Shown here: piece after piece, positions 5,948 to 7,491 of the stretch
How the letters are laid out: each line of letters starts with the position of its first letter
Numbering within the stretch: position 1 is the stretch's first letter
Assembly (NCBI GenBank): GCA_946479405.1
Contig: CAMLGD010000166.1
Location: 1-7,491, forward strand
DNA: 7,491 bases
Direction: 5' to 3'
From: an uncultured Vogesella sp.
Lineage (GTDB): Bacteria > Pseudomonadota > Gammaproteobacteria > Burkholderiales > Chromobacteriaceae
Translations under genes and position numbers: made by a program
The notes under the pieces: model-generated
The model's database searches: none
Seen by the model: the letters and a program-made list of their open reading frames with translations, nothing else
What the model was told of the DNA's origin: nothing

Positions 5948-7024
5948 ATGCAAGCGCAACGCTCCAACCTGCTGCCCTGGCTTCTGGGCGCCGCCGGCCT
6001 GCTGGCCGTGCTGTGGCTGCTGGACCGGCTGTCCGCCGTGCTGGCGCCGTTCATCACCGCTGCGGTGCTGGCCTATATTCTCGACCCGCTGGTAGACCGG
6101 CTGCAGGCACGCGGCCTGTCGCGCACCGCCGCGCTGCTACTGGTGATGCTGGCCGGCTTCTTTACCGTGCTGGGCCTGCTGCTGATCGTGGTACCGATGC
6201 TGATCTCGCAGGCGCAGGCACTCACCGCCCGGCTGCCGGTGCTGGTGGATTTCGTGCAGCACAGCGCGCTGCCGTGGCTCAACCGCACACTGGGCACCAG
6301 TATCAGCATCGACAGCCAGAGCTGGCGCGAGGCACTGGCCGGCAACGCCGCCGGCGTGCGTCAGGCACTGGCACGCATCGCGCCGCAACTGGGACATGGC
6401 GGCGCGCTGGTGCTACAGACGGCCGCCAACCTCACCCTGCTGCCAGTGCTGCTGTACTACTTTTTGCACGGCTGGGATCACATGGTAGTGCGCGCCGCCA
6501 CGCTGGTGCCGCGCCGCTGGGCTGGCCAGATCGGCGACATCGCCCGCGAGGTGGACGACATGCTGGGCCAGTTCCTGCGCGGCCAACTGTCGGTGATGCT
6601 GATCATGGCGCTGCTCTACGGTAGTGGCCTGGCCGCGGTGGGACTGGATTCCGGCCTCGCCATCGGCATCGTCGCCGGCCTGTTAGTGTTCATCCCCTAC
6701 CTGGGTGCGTTTACCGGCCTGCTGCTGGCCACGCTGGCGGCGGTGCTGCAGTTCGATAGCGCCAACGGCCTGTTGCTGGTATGGGGGGTATTTGCCGTCG
6801 GCCAGCTGCTGGAAAGCTTCCTGATCACCCCCTACCTGGTGGGCGAGCGCATCGGCCTGTCGCCGGTGACGGTGATCTTTGCGCTGATGGCGTTTGGCGA
6901 GCTGATGGGCTTTGCCGGCGTGCTGCTGGCGCTGCCGCTGTCGGCCATCAGCGTGATTCTGGGCCGGCACCTGATCCGCCATTATTTCAACAGCCGCTTT
7001 TATCAGCGTAGAATCGACCCCTGA
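5948..7024 (+). CDS. AI-2E/PerM-family inner-membrane protein
   Basis: This 358-residue polytopic protein belongs to the AI-2E_transport (PF01594, formerly UPF0118) family. Members have been proposed as AI-2 exporters, permeases or Na+/H+ antiporters, and the substrate here is unknown. Hydrophobic segments lie at about residues 9-26, 28-45, 61-84, 157-175, 213-233, 235-267 (probably two), 274-298 and 306-336. A hydrophilic region at 86-155 separates the third and fourth, as usual in the family. Family motifs visible are FIPYLGAF (248-255), TPYLVGERIGLSP (294-306) and GFAGVLLALP (321-330). I start at the ATG at 5948-5950, because the upstream in-frame extension overlaps the cupin gene and is not membrane-like. 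The ribosome site is poor (only a C-rich stretch precedes the ATG). hda begins 19 nt after the stop, so the two are probably cotranscribed. Confidence 0.92.
   Translation: MQAQRSNLLPWLLGAAGLLAVLWLLDRLSAVLAPFITAAVLAYILDPLVDRLQARGLSRTAALLLVMLAGFFTVLGLLLIVVPMLISQAQALTARLPVLVDFVQHSALPWLNRTLGTSISIDSQSWREALAGNAAGVRQALARIAPQLGHGGALVLQTAANLTLLPVLLYYFLHGWDHMVVRAATLVPRRWAGQIGDIAREVDDMLGQFLRGQLSVMLIMALLYGSGLAAVGLDSGLAIGIVAGLLVFIPYLGAFTGLLLATLAAVLQFDSANGLLLVWGVFAVGQLLESFLITPYLVGERIGLSPVTVIFALMAFGELMGFAGVLLALPLSAISVILGRHLIRHYFNSRFYQRRIDP
6985..7014 (+). promoter_or_regulatory. Weak candidate promoter for hda inside the preceding gene
   Basis: TAGAAT (7009-7014) matches the -10 consensus at 5/6 and lies 29 nt before the hda ATG. 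The best upstream element, TTTCAA (6985-6990) at 18-nt spacing, matches only 3/6. It might give hda expression independent of the operon, but the case is weak. Confidence 0.22.
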
Positions 7025-7043
7025 CCCCAGATAGCCCATACCG

Positions 7044-7491
7044 ATGTTGGACCAGCTCGTTCTCGACCTCCTGCCAGAACCCCTCCCGGCGTTCGACAAC
7101 TTCCTAGCCCAGCGCAACCGCGAAATCATCGCCGCGCTGACCGCCGAGGAAGGCGAACGCTTCGTCTACCTATGGGGCGAGCCGGGCTGCGGCAAAACCC
7201 ACCTGCTGCAGGCGTGGATCGCCCACGCCGAACGGCTGGGGCGCGCCTCCATCTATCTGGACGCTCAGCACGAACAACTACCGGACTTCGCCCGCGAAGC
7301 CAGTTTCATTGCCGTCGACCACGTCGACGACCTGGCGCCGGACGACCAGATCATGCTGTTTTCCATCTACAACTCGCTGAAGGAAAGCGGTGAAGGCCGC
7401 CTGCTGATGGCCGGCCGCCAGCCGCCGATGCAGGCCCCGGTGCGCGACGACCTGCGCACCCGCCTGGGCTGGGGCCTGGTATTCGAAGTCA
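7044..7491 (+). CDS. hda: DnaA regulatory inactivator Hda, 3' end cut by window edge
   Basis: Hda is a DnaA-like AAA+ protein. With the DNA-loaded sliding clamp it stimulates ATP hydrolysis by DnaA (RIDA) and so limits re-initiation at oriC. Visible are 149 codons; E. coli Hda is about 233 residues, so roughly the last third is missing, including the arginine-finger region. QLVLDL at residues 4-9 fits the N-terminal clamp-binding motif (QLSLPL in E. coli). Walker A GEPGCGKT is at 45-52 and the Walker B-like segment FIAVDHVDDL at 88-97. Then come FSIYNSLKESGEGRLLMAGRQPP (106-128) and DLRTRLGWGLVFE (136-148), both close to Hda/DnaA domain III. The DnaA DNA-binding domain cannot be assessed because of truncation. 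The absence of DnaA domains I-II before Walker A, with a short N-terminus carrying a clamp motif, favours Hda over DnaA. No clear Shine-Dalgarno is present. Confidence 0.93.
   Translation, partial: MLDQLVLDLLPEPLPAFDNFLAQRNREIIAALTAEEGERFVYLWGEPGCGKTHLLQAWIAHAERLGRASIYLDAQHEQLPDFAREASFIAVDHVDDLAPDDQIMLFSIYNSLKESGEGRLLMAGRQPPMQAPVRDDLRTRLGWGLVFEV

Noticed and set aside
1..7491. Neisseria-type DNA uptake sequences, tRNA/rRNA genes, CRISPR repeats or insertion sequences
   Set aside because: I saw no GCCGTCTGAA or its complement by eye, no cloverleaf or rRNA segments, no regularly spaced repeats and no transposase-like protein.

Overview
The window reads as core chromosome of a high-GC betaproteobacterium, most likely a Neisseriales/Chromobacteriaceae relative (Chromobacterium, Vogesella or Aquitalea type). 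This placement rests on my recognition of the protein sequences and the gene order, not on a search. GC-rich coding is dense throughout. I see no mobile element, CRISPR array, tRNA, rRNA or foreign-looking island.

Layout: six genes lie on the minus strand and three on the plus strand, diverging from a 124-bp region at 5454-5577. Reading leftward from that region on the minus strand: purM (AIR synthetase), purN (GAR transformylase), a membrane-anchored DUF3108 protein, an RsmB-type rRNA cytosine methyltransferase, grxD (monothiol glutaredoxin) with a clear intrinsic terminator, and upp (uracil phosphoribosyltransferase, lacking only its last codon and stop). Reading rightward on the plus strand: a small DHCW-motif cupin, an AI-2E/PerM-family membrane protein, and hda (DnaA regulatory inactivator, cut by the window end).

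Functionally, purM and purN supply the purine pathway and upp salvages uracil, so three PRPP-linked nucleotide genes occur on one strand. purN, DUF3108 and the methyltransferase overlap end to end (4 nt and 17 nt), which suggests coupled translation. The purN-purM / PerM-like / hda neighbourhood recurs in beta- and gammaproteobacteria as I recall it, and it places purine synthesis beside a regulator of replication initiation.

I found no undescribed multi-gene system. The best non-routine signals are at small scale. The upp leader has a 9-bp hairpin whose 5' side could instead pair with the nine bases just before the upp start codon. A perfect 16-bp dyad overlaps the predicted purM -35 box. 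Both purM and the DUF3108 gene appear to start with TTG. The DUF3108 protein and the cupin belong to families whose functions are not established.
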